Origin: Streptomyces avermitilis MA-4680 = NBRC 14893
GTDB taxonomy: Bacteria > Actinomycetota > Actinomycetes > Streptomycetales > Streptomycetaceae
Length of the DNA: 64,000 bases
Reading direction: 5' to 3'
Assembly (NCBI RefSeq): GCF_000009765.2
Contig: NC_003155.5
Location: forward strand, 8,866,001-8,930,000
Positions 43,193-52,083 of the stretch are shown here, one piece after another. Under the pieces are notes generated by a model, which was given only the letters and a program-made list of their open reading frames with translations, made no database searches and was not told the DNA's origin. Every line of letters starts with the position of its first letter. Within the stretch, counting starts at the first letter, position 1. Both the position numbers and the translations under genes were made by a program.

Positions 43193-46100
43193 ATGACGGT
43201 CACTCGCAGATCGGTTTTGATCGCCGGTACGGCCGCTCCGGCGGCCGGCGCACTCACGGGCATCGGGGGCGCGCCGGCCGTGGCCTCGGCCGGCGCCCCG
43301 GGCCGCCACACCGTCGCCCTCCGCGACGGCTGGCGCTTCGCGCTGGTCAACCCCGGCGGGATCACCGACCCGACCGGCGCGTACGCCGACGCCGCCGACC
43401 CCGGCCACGACGACTCGGGTTGGCGCGAGGTCGCCGTCCCGCACGACTGGAGCATCGAGCAGACGCCCACCACGCAGTACGGCACCACGAGCGGCACCGG
43501 CTTCCTGCCGGGCGGCCTCGGCTGGTACCGCACCGCCTTCACCCTGCCGTCCGCCCTCGCCGGCAAGCGGATCTCCGTCGAGTTCGACGGCGTCTACATG
43601 GACTCGTACGTCTACTGCAACGGCACGGAGGTCGGCCGCCACCCCTACGGATACACCGGGTTCGCGTTCGACCTCACCGACCTGCTGCACACCGACGGCA
43701 CCACCGAGAACGTCATCGCCGTCAAGGTGCAGAACCGACTCCCCAGCAGCCGCTGGTACTCGGGCAGCGGCATCTACCGGGAGGCCCGGCTCGTGGTCAC
43801 CGAGCCGGTGCATGTGCGGCGCTGGGGAACGTACGTCACGACGCCGGACATCACCGAGGAGCGGGCGGTCGTACGGGTGCGGACGACCGTCGTCGACGCG
43901 TCGGGTGCCGGGAGCGAGGTCCAGGTCGTCTCCCGGATCGTCGGCCCCGACGGCCGTACCGCCGCCCGTACGACGTCCACGGTGACCGTCGCTGACCAGG
44001 GCACCCAGACCCATGAACTCACCGTGAAGAAGCCCCAGTTGTGGGACTTCGCGCACCCGCACCGCTACACCCTGGAGACCGAACTCCGGGTCGGCGGCAA
44101 GCGGACCGACACCCACCGCACCACCTTCGGCATCCGCCGTGTCACCGTCGACCCGGACGAGGGCTTCCATCTCAACGGCACCCACGCCAAGATCAGGGGC
44201 GTCGATCTGCACCACGACCAGGGCGCGCTCGGGGCCGCGATCAGCATCGACGCCGTACGCCGCCAGATGACCATCATGAAGTCCATGGGCGTCAACGCCT
44301 TCCGCACCTCCCACAACCCGCCCTCGCCCCAGATGATCGAGGTCTGCGAGGAACTGGGCATCGTGATGGTGGTGGAGGCCTTCGACTGCTGGCGGACCGG
44401 CAAGACGAGGTACGACTACGGCCGGTTCTTCGACGAGTGGTGCGAGAAGGACGCCACCGAGATGGTGCTCGCGGCCCGTAACTCGCCCGCCGTGGTCCTG
44501 TGGTCCATCGGCAACGAGATCCCCGACTCGACGTCCACCGCCGGGCTCGCCATGGCCGACCGCATCATCGGTGCGATCAAGGCGGCCGACGACACCCGCC
44601 CGCTCGTCATCGGCTCGGACAAGTACCGCAACGTCCCGGCCAAGGGCTCGGCGGCCGACCTCATGCTCGCCAAGCTCGACGGACTCGGCCTCAACTACAA
44701 CACCGCCAAGTCCGTGGACGCCCTGCACGCCGCCTACCCCCACCTCTTCCTCTTCGAGTCGGAGTCGTCGTCGGAGACCTCGACCCGTGGCACGTACCAG
44801 GAGCCCGAGCACCTCAACACGGGCGAGAACCACACGCCCGGCAAGCGCGCGACCTCCTCGTACGACAACAACCTCGCCTCCTGGACGATGAGCGGCGAGT
44901 ACGGGCACAAGAAGGACCGGGACCGGAAGTGGTTCGCCGGGCAGTTCCTGTGGTCGGGCATCGACTACATCGGGGAGCCCACGCCGTACGACGTCTTCCC
45001 GGTGAAGGCGTCCTTCTTCGGCGCGGTCGACACGGCCGGCTTCCCCAAGGACATGTACCACCTGTTCAGGAGCCAGTGGACGAGCGAGCCGATGGTCCAT
45101 CTGCTGCCCATGAGCTGGAACCACCAGGCGGGCGACACGGTCGAGGTCTGGGCGTACGCCAACGTCGACACCGTCGAACTGTTCCTCAACGGAAAGTCCC
45201 TGGGCACCAGGACGTTCGACACCAAGAAGACCACCGACGGCCGTACGTACTTGGAGACGACGGAGGCCACCGGCGACGACAAGACGGTCACCGACGGCCC
45301 CCACCCCGGGAGTTACACCAGCCCGAACGGCAGCGCGGGCAAGCTCCACCTCGTCTGGAAAGTGCCCTACGAACCCGGGGAGCTGAAGGCGGTGGCCCGC
45401 CGCAACGGCAGGGCGGTCGCCACCGACGTCCTGCGGACCGCCGGTGCGCCCCACGCCGTTCGCCTCACCCCCGACCGCTCGGCACTGGCCGCCGACGGCC
45501 GGGCGCTGTGCTTCGTGACCGCGGAGATCGTCGACGCCCGCGGTGTGGTGGTGCCCGACGCCGAGCACCTGCTCTCCTTCGCCGTGAGCGGCGGCTCCCT
45601 CGCCGGCGTCGACAACGGCCGGGAGGAGAGCGCCGAGCGCTACCAGGCAAGCACGCGAACCGCCTTCCACGGCAAGGCACTTGCCATCGTGCGCTCCGGT
45701 ACGAAGGCGGGGACCCTGAAGGTGACCGCACGCTCGGAAGGCCTGCGTACGGCCACCGCGACCGTGCGCACCACCCCCGCGCGCTCCACGGCGACCACCC
45801 CCGCCGCCGAGTTCCGGCCCGACCACCCGGCGGCCCCCGACTCGCCCTCGGCCGACGCGAGTTACTCCGGCCGCCCCGACACCCTCCCCGCGGCCATGCT
45901 CGACGGCGACCCGACCACCGGCTGGTCCAACGCCTTCGCCAAGTCGGCCACGGCTCTGCTGCCCGCCTTCAGTGGCGCCCGGCCCGAGGACTGGGTGTCG
46001 GTCACCTGGGCCCGCGCCCGCGCCTTCGACCGCGTCGAGGTGTCCTTCACCGTCGACGCGACGCACACCCGGCCCGCCTCCGTCGAGGTCCAGGTCGGGG

Positions 46101-46285
46101 ACGGTGACCGCTACACGCCCGTGTCAGGCGCCACCGTGGACTGGGCCACCGGGTCCGACGCGCCGACCGTGGTCACCTTCGACGCGGCACGCGGCGCACG
46201 GCTGCGTCTCGTCCTGACCAGCGCACACCCCGGCGCCGCCGACGGAGCGGTACGGATCAGCCGGCTGGAGGTCCCGCCCAGCTGA
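43193..46285 (+). CDS. Secreted GH2 glycosidase (beta-galactosidase type) with C-terminal CBM-like domain
   Basis: 1030 residues. A TAT-type signal (TRRSVLIAGTAA, about 4-32). GH2 sugar-binding and Ig domains follow, then the TIM barrel. Acid/base is Glu442 in WSIGNEIPD; Glu524 in FESESSSETSTRG aligns with the nucleophile of GalB-like enzymes. A big-like Ig domain (about 740-870) and a final discoidin-like CBM (about 890-1030) should bind polysaccharide. It would remove galactose or related residues from plant polymers. It lies between the two sigma-lectin genes, and ends in a terminator hairpin. Confidence 0.92.
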   Translation: MTVTRRSVLIAGTAAPAAGALTGIGGAPAVASAGAPGRHTVALRDGWRFALVNPGGITDPTGAYADAADPGHDDSGWREVAVPHDWSIEQTPTTQYGTTSGTGFLPGGLGWYRTAFTLPSALAGKRISVEFDGVYMDSYVYCNGTEVGRHPYGYTGFAFDLTDLLHTDGTTENVIAVKVQNRLPSSRWYSGSGIYREARLVVTEPVHVRRWGTYVTTPDITEERAVVRVRTTVVDASGAGSEVQVVSRIVGPDGRTAARTTSTVTVADQGTQTHELTVKKPQLWDFAHPHRYTLETELRVGGKRTDTHRTTFGIRRVTVDPDEGFHLNGTHAKIRGVDLHHDQGALGAAISIDAVRRQMTIMKSMGVNAFRTSHNPPSPQMIEVCEELGIVMVVEAFDCWRTGKTRYDYGRFFDEWCEKDATEMVLAARNSPAVVLWSIGNEIPDSTSTAGLAMADRIIGAIKAADDTRPLVIGSDKYRNVPAKGSAADLMLAKLDGLGLNYNTAKSVDALHAAYPHLFLFESESSSETSTRGTYQEPEHLNTGENHTPGKRATSSYDNNLASWTMSGEYGHKKDRDRKWFAGQFLWSGIDYIGEPTPYDVFPVKASFFGAVDTAGFPKDMYHLFRSQWTSEPMVHLLPMSWNHQAGDTVEVWAYANVDTVELFLNGKSLGTRTFDTKKTTDGRTYLETTEATGDDKTVTDGPHPGSYTSPNGSAGKLHLVWKVPYEPGELKAVARRNGRAVATDVLRTAGAPHAVRLTPDRSALAADGRALCFVTAEIVDARGVVVPDAEHLLSFAVSGGSLAGVDNGREESAERYQASTRTAFHGKALAIVRSGTKAGTLKVTARSEGLRTATATVRTTPARSTATTPAAEFRPDHPAAPDSPSADASYSGRPDTLPAAMLDGDPTTGWSNAFAKSATALLPAFSGARPEDWVSVTWARARAFDRVEVSFTVDATHTRPASVEVQVGDGDRYTPVSGATVDWATGSDAPTVVTFDAARGARLRLVLTSAHPGAADGAVRISRLEVPPS

Positions 46286-46286
46286 C

Positions 46287-46339
46287 GGCAGCCCCCGCTC
46301 GCGCGCGGTCGGCGTGTACCGCCCGCGCGAGCGGCTGCC
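46287..46339 (+). terminator. Terminator hairpin of the GH2 gene
   Basis: GGCAGCC and GCTCGCGCG arms pair with their complement 3' (GCGCGAGC, GGCTGCC), with a three-base bulge and a loop. It begins one base after the stop. No U-tract. Confidence 0.6.
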
Positions 46340-46760
46340 GCACGGTGACGTACGCGGTGTGCGGCAGCCGCTCTGAAGGCACCGCCGCCGGGCGGCCGGC
46401 CTCGCCCCTTCGGCCCCGTCCACCAGCTCGCCCGGGCCGCCCGCGTTCTGCGGGCCCACCTCGGAGAGGCGGACCTCGCGGCCTGGGCCGCACCGGGGGC
46501 CTGGCCCTGCTCAAGCCCCTGCCGAGCGCCAACGCCCGCTTCGCCCGCGCCACGGCGGTCACCCACATGTTCGTCAGCGGGGTGGGGTTCGACCCGCCGT
46601 ACGGCGCGCTCGTCGACCTCGTCCGCGATCCGATGTCCGGCGAGGCGGACGTCTATGGCGCGGCGGACCGGCTGCGTTCCTGGCAGATCCGAGCGGATGC
46701 GGCCTCCTCGGGGCCGCCGACCGAGGGCGGAAGGATCGGGGTCGGCGGCCCGTTTCGCGC
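46340..46760 (+). pseudogene. Probable remnant of an unidentified gene
   Basis: Between the terminator and sigma-lectin gene 2 one frame reads LALLKPLPSANARFARATAV, then VGFDPPYGALVDLVRDPMSG and DRLRSWQIRADA, which looks like real protein. The part before it reads best in another frame (VHQLARAARVLRAHLGEADL). No start codon or ribosome site is sensible. I do not recognise the family. The rest of this gap (to 46930) shows nothing further. Confidence 0.35.
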
Positions 46761-46930
46761 GGGAGAGCCGCCGTCCTGCGCGGGGCCTCCGAGAAGGGCC
46801 GCTTTCAGTGGACTACGGAGTTCCGCGCGCCGGGAGCGTGCGCGGGGCGTCGGCGCGTGCGCCCGGTTCACACGGGGCGCATGGAATATCGAAAGCCGGT
46901 GCGAGCAGCGCGAGTTGCTCCGTGGACCTG

Positions 46931-46947
46931 ACCATTTTTCAAATGGT
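46931..46947. promoter_or_regulatory. Palindrome ahead of the sigma-lectin gene 2 promoter block
   Basis: ACCATTT-TTC-AAATGGT, perfect 7-bp arms in a strikingly AT-rich patch for this genome, 20 bases before the shared upstream block. Confidence 0.5.
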
Positions 46948-46966
46948 GTGGATGTTGTTCAAGTGC

Positions 46967-46997
46967 CTTGTTGGGCGTCAGTCACGTGTGCAAGGGT
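46967..46997 (+). promoter_or_regulatory. Conserved upstream block of sigma-lectin gene 2
   Basis: It matches the block ahead of gene 1: CTTGTTG, then TGTGCAA exactly 20 bases from its start, then GT. Located 218 bases before the GTG start, close to the 200 bases in gene 1. The sequences between block and start are otherwise unrelated. Confidence 0.55.
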
Positions 46998-47214
46998 TAC
47001 CTTCCTGCGCATGGGAAACGGTCGGGTCCGCATCTCTGTTCGCTATTCCGGGCTGTCGACGAGCTCAAAAGGCTCATCGGCCGACGGCCCGCCGCGTGGC
47101 CTCCGCCCTCGGACGTTTTCCTGACGCTTCCGTCAAGAAGGGCCGCATCAACCGGACTCTTTTCGACGAACAGAACTTTGTGTGCCATCTTGCGCCGTGG
47201 AAGGAAACCCCTCC

Positions 47215-49059
47215 GTGCACACCCCCCACCCTCCTCGCCCGCTTTATCCCCCGCGCCCGGCCATGCCTCCCGGAGAATCGGACGAGAGTCTCGGCGGCCA
47301 GCTGAGAGGCCGGCCGGAGGGCGCGGCCCCCCATCCCGTCGCGCTGCTGATGGCGCGGCACTGGGAGTCGACGTACGACTACGCCGTCATCTGCCTCGCG
47401 TCTTCGGCGAACGTCGCGTCCATCGTCACCGCCGGCGCCTTTCAGCAGGTCGTCGGGCGCCTGATGCGGTCCGGCTCCGCCGCCGCCGTGCGGCCCGCGC
47501 TGCTCGTGGCGGTGCGGGACACGGTCCGGGAGTGGTCCGCCGAAGAGCGGATATCCGGCGTTCTGCCGGAGCTGAGGAAACCCGCCGGGGGGCGTGGTAT
47601 GCGGGCCGCGAAGTCCCTGACACCCGAGAATCGGGTTCTCGCCGAGCGCTCTTTCCTGACGCTCCCGGGCCTCTCCCGATGCCTGTTGTGGCACACCGAG
47701 GTCGAAGCCGAGAGCATATCCGTACCGGCCGGTTTGTCGGGCATCGGCACCGACACCGCGACGGCCGCTCTGGAACAGGCCCGCGAACAATTCCGTGAAG
47801 GCTGTGTGCGCGCCCACCGGGAGCTGGCGCCGACCAAGGAATGCCGCCTCTACAACCGGCTCCTCGATGTGCCGATTCGCCGTGGTGGCGCCTTGCTTCC
47901 CGATGTCCAGCGGCATCTTCTGGGGTGCCGCTTCTGCCGTAACGCCGCCGAGCAGCTCAGCCATTTCGAGGGCGCGCTCGGCGGTCTGCTCGCCGAAGCG
48001 GTACTCGGCTGGGGTGCCCGGCGCTATCTCGAGTCCAGACCGGGACGCACCCCGTACGGAGGGCGCGCTCGGGGCGTGTCCGGCTCGGGCGGGCGCCCGG
48101 GCAGCGGCGGGCGCCACCGGCTGCTGGCCCAGATCCCCGCCCCGGGCCGCCGCACCCCGGTGGGGGAGCGCGGCGCGCGGGCAGTGCTCACCGGCGTCGG
48201 TATCGCCTCCGCCGCCGTCCTTGCCACCTTCCTCGTCACGGGCCTGTGGTCGAACGACGACGGGAACGTCGACCCGACCGCCTCCACGAGCGCGAGCGGC
48301 GGCCGTACGACCGTCTTGCCCACCCCCGGCTCGCAGATCCCGCCCACGGTGTCGTCGCCCCCCGACTCGGCCGGCCTGCCCACCACGCCCCGGCAGACCC
48401 GGCTGCGCAACCTCGCCGCCGACCTGTGCCTCGACGTCCGGGGCGAGGCGAAGGCCGGCGCGGGAACCAAGCTCGCGGTGTGCTCCTCCGCATGGACCCA
48501 GCAGTGGACGTACGAGAAGGACGGACTGCTGCGCAGCGTGGCCGACCCCGAACTGTGCCTGGACTCCGGTGCGGTCGACGGGGTCGCGGAGCTCGGCCGC
48601 TGCGTCGCCGAGAGCTCCGCCCACGGCGGCGACGTGCGTTACGACCTGACCGTGCAGGGCGAGGTGCTGTCCCGCCGCAAGGGCAGCCTCGCCGTCACAC
48701 CCGGCAACACCGATCCGGACGCCGACATCGTCGTCAAGGTACGGGACGGTTCCGACAAGCAGCGGTGGCTGACCGACTCCCCGTCGGACCAGCCCGAGTC
48801 GCTGTCGATCGCCGGTACGACACCCCCGTCGGCCACGCCCGCCACCGATGCGCCTGCCGCCACCCCCGCGCCCACGCCCGTGCCCGCGTCACCGGGCACC
48901 CGGCTCACGGACGCCCCGGTCGCCTCGTCCGCGCCCCCGTCGGAGAACTACGGGGAACGCCGGTCCCTGACGGTCACGGACACCTCCACCCCCGAGCCGG
49001 TGCTGCCGCTGACCGTTCACCTGCCCGACCTGCTGGGCGAGATCGGCGTCGGCCTGTAG
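47215..49059 (+). CDS. Sigma factor-anti-sigma-membrane-lectin fusion protein 2
   Basis: 614 residues. GTG is seven bases after AAGGAAA. It matches paralogue 1 without major gaps over the first 260 residues: region 2-like LMARHWESTYDYAVICLASS, region 4-like CLLWHTEVEAESISVPAGLS then LEQAREQFREGC, Cys210 and His234-x3-Cys238-x2-Cys241, and LLAEAVLGWGARRYLESR. It has only a short linker before the membrane helix (about 322-346), then a ricin-type trefoil (about 395-527) and a Pro/Ser/Thr tail. Loss of the long linker is the main difference from gene 1. Confidence 0.85.
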   Translation: MHTPHPPRPLYPPRPAMPPGESDESLGGQLRGRPEGAAPHPVALLMARHWESTYDYAVICLASSANVASIVTAGAFQQVVGRLMRSGSAAAVRPALLVAVRDTVREWSAEERISGVLPELRKPAGGRGMRAAKSLTPENRVLAERSFLTLPGLSRCLLWHTEVEAESISVPAGLSGIGTDTATAALEQAREQFREGCVRAHRELAPTKECRLYNRLLDVPIRRGGALLPDVQRHLLGCRFCRNAAEQLSHFEGALGGLLAEAVLGWGARRYLESRPGRTPYGGRARGVSGSGGRPGSGGRHRLLAQIPAPGRRTPVGERGARAVLTGVGIASAAVLATFLVTGLWSNDDGNVDPTASTSASGGRTTVLPTPGSQIPPTVSSPPDSAGLPTTPRQTRLRNLAADLCLDVRGEAKAGAGTKLAVCSSAWTQQWTYEKDGLLRSVADPELCLDSGAVDGVAELGRCVAESSAHGGDVRYDLTVQGEVLSRRKGSLAVTPGNTDPDADIVVKVRDGSDKQRWLTDSPSDQPESLSIAGTTPPSATPATDAPAATPAPTPVPASPGTRLTDAPVASSAPPSENYGERRSLTVTDTSTPEPVLPLTVHLPDLLGEIGVGL

Positions 49060-49068
49060 CGGCCGAAC

Positions 49069-49143
49069 GCGTGGCTGCCGCCCCACGGCGACAGCCACGC
49101 GCCGCCGGCCCACAACGGCGAGGCGACGTTGCCGCGCGGCAAC
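49069..49143. terminator. Two hairpins between convergent genes
   Basis: GCGTGGCTG...CAGCCACGC (9-bp arms; 49069-49100) and the 16-bp palindrome GTTGCCGCGCGGCAAC (49128-49143). They sit between the stop codons of sigma-lectin gene 2 and the 2-hydroxyacid dehydrogenase gene and probably terminate both. Confidence 0.55.
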
Positions 49144-49148
49144 AGGAC

Positions 49149-50126
49149 CTAGGACACGAGGTCGCGCGGCGTCTCGCCGGCCACGAAGTCGGCGGCGTTC
49201 TGGACGGCGGCCAGTGCGATCCGGACGAGCGTCTCGCGGGTGACGCCGGCGACATGCGGCGACAGGACCACGTTCGGCGCCCTGAGCAACCGCAGGGCGG
49301 ACGTGGGCGGTTCGGGGTCGAAGACGTCGATGCCCGCTCCGGCGAGCGCGCCCTTCTCCAGTGCGTCCGCGAGGGCGTCCTGGTCGATCAGGGCGCCCCG
49401 GGCGGTGTTGATCACGAACGCGGTGGGCTTGAGCAGCGCGAGCCGGTCGGCGTCGAGGAGATGGCGGGTCGCCTCGGTGAGCGGCGCGTGCAGGGTGACG
49501 TAGTCGGCGGTGCGCAGCAGCTCGTCGAGCCCGACGTGACGCGCCCCGCCGAGCCGGGCCTCCCTCTCCGCGCCGACGCGCTCCCGGCCCGCGTACACGA
49601 TGCGCATGTCGAACGCGACGGCACGCCGGGCGACTTCCTCCCCGATGTGCCCGAGCCCGACGATGCCGAGGGTCTTGCCGGACAGCTCCGTGATGGACCG
49701 CTGGAGCCTCGGCAGCGCCCAGTCGGCGTCGACGAGCGCGGTGTGCGCCGGGACCAGCTGCTTGGCCAGGGCCAGCATCAGCGCGAACGTCTGCTCGGCC
49801 ACGTTCTGCTGCTCCGCGCCGCTGGAGCCGATGTTGCACACGGGCAGGCCCCTGGCGCGCGCGGCGTCCAGATCGACGTAGTCGAAGCCGTGGCTCGCGC
49901 ACTGGATGAGCTGCAACTCCGGTGCCGCGGCGATGTGTTCGGCGGTCACCGGGCCGAGGCCCGTGATGATGACGTGGGCCTCGCGCAGTGCGGCGGGGTC
50001 CTCGTCGGTCGCCTCGACGACGGTGACGCGGGCCTGGCCGGGGAAGACCGAGGCGAGCGCGGCCCCCGCGCCGCGGCCGCCGACATGGGGCGGGACGACG
50101 GCGAGGACGTTCTTGGTGACGGTCAT
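49149..50126 (-). CDS. D-isomer-specific 2-hydroxyacid dehydrogenase
   Basis: 325 residues. The NAD domain has GKTLGIVGLGHIGEEVARRA (about 150-169). Catalytic residues follow the family pattern: Arg in VINTARGALID, Glu in DVFDPEPP, and His in LSPHVAGVTRE. It oxidises or reduces a D-2-hydroxy acid/2-oxo acid pair with NAD(P). Its start codon overlaps the stop of the upstream oxidase gene by four bases, so the pair is translationally coupled. Confidence 0.9.
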   Translation of the reverse strand: MTVTKNVLAVVPPHVGGRGAGAALASVFPGQARVTVVEATDEDPAALREAHVIITGLGPVTAEHIAAAPELQLIQCASHGFDYVDLDAARARGLPVCNIGSSGAEQQNVAEQTFALMLALAKQLVPAHTALVDADWALPRLQRSITELSGKTLGIVGLGHIGEEVARRAVAFDMRIVYAGRERVGAEREARLGGARHVGLDELLRTADYVTLHAPLTEATRHLLDADRLALLKPTAFVINTARGALIDQDALADALEKGALAGAGIDVFDPEPPTSALRLLRAPNVVLSPHVAGVTRETLVRIALAAVQNAADFVAGETPRDLVS

Positions 50127-51292
50127 ACGGTTTCCTCGATCAGGTCGTCGGGGCTGAGCGTCCCCGGCCCGGCGTGCCCGGACAGCGCCAGGGTGAGGTC
50201 GAACTCGGCGAGCAGACAGCGCACGACGTGCTCGACGCCCGCCTGCCCGTCGAGTCCGAGCCCGTACGCGTACGGTCGTCCGACGAGCACCGCCCGCGCG
50301 CCGAGCGCGAGCGCCTTGAAGATGTCGTCGCCCGTGCGGATCCCACTGTCGAAGAGGACGGTCAGCCGGTCGCCCGCCGCCTCCACCACACGCGGCAGCG
50401 CGTCGGCCGCCGCCACGGAACCGGCGACCTGGCGGCCGCCGTGGTTGGAGACGACCACACCGTCCATCCCGGCGCTCGCGGCCCGCCGGGCGTCGTCCGG
50501 GTGCAGGATGCCCTTGAGGACGATCGGGCCGTCCCAGTTCTCCCGCAGGAACTCGAGGTCGGGCCAGGTCTTGCCGGGGTCCGCGAACATGCTCACGAAG
50601 TGCATCACGGCAGCGTTCGGATCCTCGTGCACCGGCTTGGCCAGGCCCGCCCGGAACGCCGGGTCGGTGAAGTAGTTGGCGGTGCCCACGCCGTGCAGGA
50701 ACGGCAGATACGCCTGGTCGAGATCCCGCGGCCGCCAGGCCAGCAGCGGCGTGTCGAGGGTGACGAACAGCGCGGTGTACCCGGCCGCCTTCGCCCGGTT
50801 CAGGAAGCTCCGGGTGACCTCGCGGTCCTTCGCCCAGTACAGCTGGAACCAGCGCTCCGCGTCGCCCATCGCCTCCGCGACCCGCTCCATGGGGGTGCTG
50901 GAGGCCGAGGACAGGATGTACGGGACACCCTGCGCGGCGGCGGCCCGCGCGGCGGCGGACTCCGCGTCCGGGTGCATGATCGACAGCACGCCGACCGGGG
51001 CGAGCGCCAGCGGCGCGGGCAGCGTCCGCCCCAACACCTCGACGGACAGGTCGCGTTCGTGCACATCACGCAGCATCCGGGGCACGATCCGGCGCCGGTC
51101 GAGCGCGGACCGGTTGGCGCGGGCGGTGCTGCCATTGCCCGCGCCGCCCGCCACATAGCCGACCGGACCGGGGCCGAGCCGCTGCTCGGTGAGTTCCTCC
51201 AGCCGAGTCAGATCGGTGGGCAGCCGCGGTACGGCACCCGTCATTCCGTTCAGATAGATCTCGTACTGGAAGTCGGCCCAGTGCTTGGCCAT
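50123..51292 (-). CDS. FMN-dependent 2-hydroxyacid oxidase (lactate 2-monooxygenase-like)
   Basis: 389 residues starting MAKHWADFQYEIYLNGM; the frame is open for 30 more codons. FMN/TIM-barrel marks: GYVAGGAGNGSTARANRSAL, PLALAPVGVLSIMHPDAESA, the VLKGILHPDDARRAASAGMD lysine strand and GVVVSNHGGRQVAGSVAA with the catalytic His and Arg, ending SGIRTGDDIFKALALGARAV. The N-terminal layout resembles lactate 2-monooxygenases more than glycolate oxidases. Paired with the dehydrogenase gene, the two could interconvert hydroxy and keto acids; direction is not shown. Confidence 0.9.
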   Translation of the reverse strand: MAKHWADFQYEIYLNGMTGAVPRLPTDLTRLEELTEQRLGPGPVGYVAGGAGNGSTARANRSALDRRRIVPRMLRDVHERDLSVEVLGRTLPAPLALAPVGVLSIMHPDAESAAARAAAAQGVPYILSSASSTPMERVAEAMGDAERWFQLYWAKDREVTRSFLNRAKAAGYTALFVTLDTPLLAWRPRDLDQAYLPFLHGVGTANYFTDPAFRAGLAKPVHEDPNAAVMHFVSMFADPGKTWPDLEFLRENWDGPIVLKGILHPDDARRAASAGMDGVVVSNHGGRQVAGSVAAADALPRVVEAAGDRLTVLFDSGIRTGDDIFKALALGARAVLVGRPYAYGLGLDGQAGVEHVVRCLLAEFDLTLALSGHAGPGTLSPDDLIEETV

Positions 51293-51602
51293 CCGTACGT
51301 CCCGCCTCTCGTCCGTGAGACCGCGCTGTACGCCGTCGATCCTGGCGACTGCGACAAGATCCGTCCACTGTGGTGCGCACATCGCCCGGTGGGAACCCTC
51401 ACCCGGTGACAGGCGAGTCCGCAGACCTCGGAGAACGCAGCCGGCAGCGGACGGTCGCCGAGCCGCGGCTGCTCCGCCTCTGAGCGATGTGGCGCGGAGA
51501 GAAGGATGGCCGGTGTCGCCGCCGGGGTGTGCGGCGTGGGCGAATGCCGTCCTTACGGGGTCTGCCGAAATCCGTCCGTCGCCGGGGCGTCTCGCGCACC
51601 GT
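51293..51602. other. Gap upstream of the oxidase-dehydrogenase operon
   Basis: No gene recognised. It should hold the promoter of the minus-strand operon; the best match is a TTGTCG-type -35 near 51355, without a convincing -10. The right end lies just after the stop of the TIGR03668-type gene. Antisense codons past 51382 look random. Confidence 0.3.
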
Positions 51603-52064
51603 TCAGCCGGTCGGGTCGGCCCCCGGCGCGGCGCGCCAGCCGTGCCACCGGTGCACGGTGATCGCGATCACCGGACCGCCCGGCGGCCGCTGCCGGTACG
51701 GCGCGTACTTCTCCCGCAGCACGGCGAGCACCGCGGCGTACTCCTCCCGGACGCGGGGCTCCGGCGCGTCGGGCGGCAGGATGCGGGCGCGGCCGTCCGC
51801 CCGCACCCACCACAGCCGGTCCCAGTCCTCGTCGTACGCGTCCACGAGCAGGCAGACGGCCGGGTGGGCGGCGATGTTGCGCAGCCGCTTGAGGCGCGGC
51901 GACCTCTTGGGCTTCCAGTCGACGGCGGTGACGACCTCGGCGCCGTGCCGAGCGAACACGACCGGCACCAGGTGGGGGCGTCCCTCGGTGTCCACCGTCG
52001 CCAGGCGTGCCACCCGCGCCGCCATGAACCGGCGGCGCGCCTCGTCCTCGTCCATGTCCGGCAC
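51603..52064 (-). CDS. PPOX-class F420-dependent oxidoreductase (TIGR03668-like)
   Basis: 153 residues. GTG (VPDMDEDE) follows CGGAG by six bases; an ATG three codons later lacks this. The split barrel is seen in FMAARVARLATVDTEGRPHL, VVFARHGAEVVTAVDWKPKR and LWWVRADGRARIL. It fits the small actinobacterial F420H2-dependent oxidoreductases or F420 binders. Substrate unknown. On the same strand as the F420-type LLM gene upstream, with a repeat in between. Confidence 0.85.
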   Translation of the reverse strand: MPDMDEDEARRRFMAARVARLATVDTEGRPHLVPVVFARHGAEVVTAVDWKPKRSPRLKRLRNIAAHPAVCLLVDAYDEDWDRLWWVRADGRARILPPDAPEPRVREEYAAVLAVLREKYAPYRQRPPGGPVIAITVHRWHGWRAAPGADPTG

Positions 52065-52083
52065 GGTGCGCTCCGAATCTCCG

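Noticed and set aside
42998..46066. Minus-strand frame of 1022 codons across the GH2 gene
   Set aside because: Lies antisense to a gene with intact catalytic motifs. Composition (Val/Gly/Arg runs) has no domain pattern.
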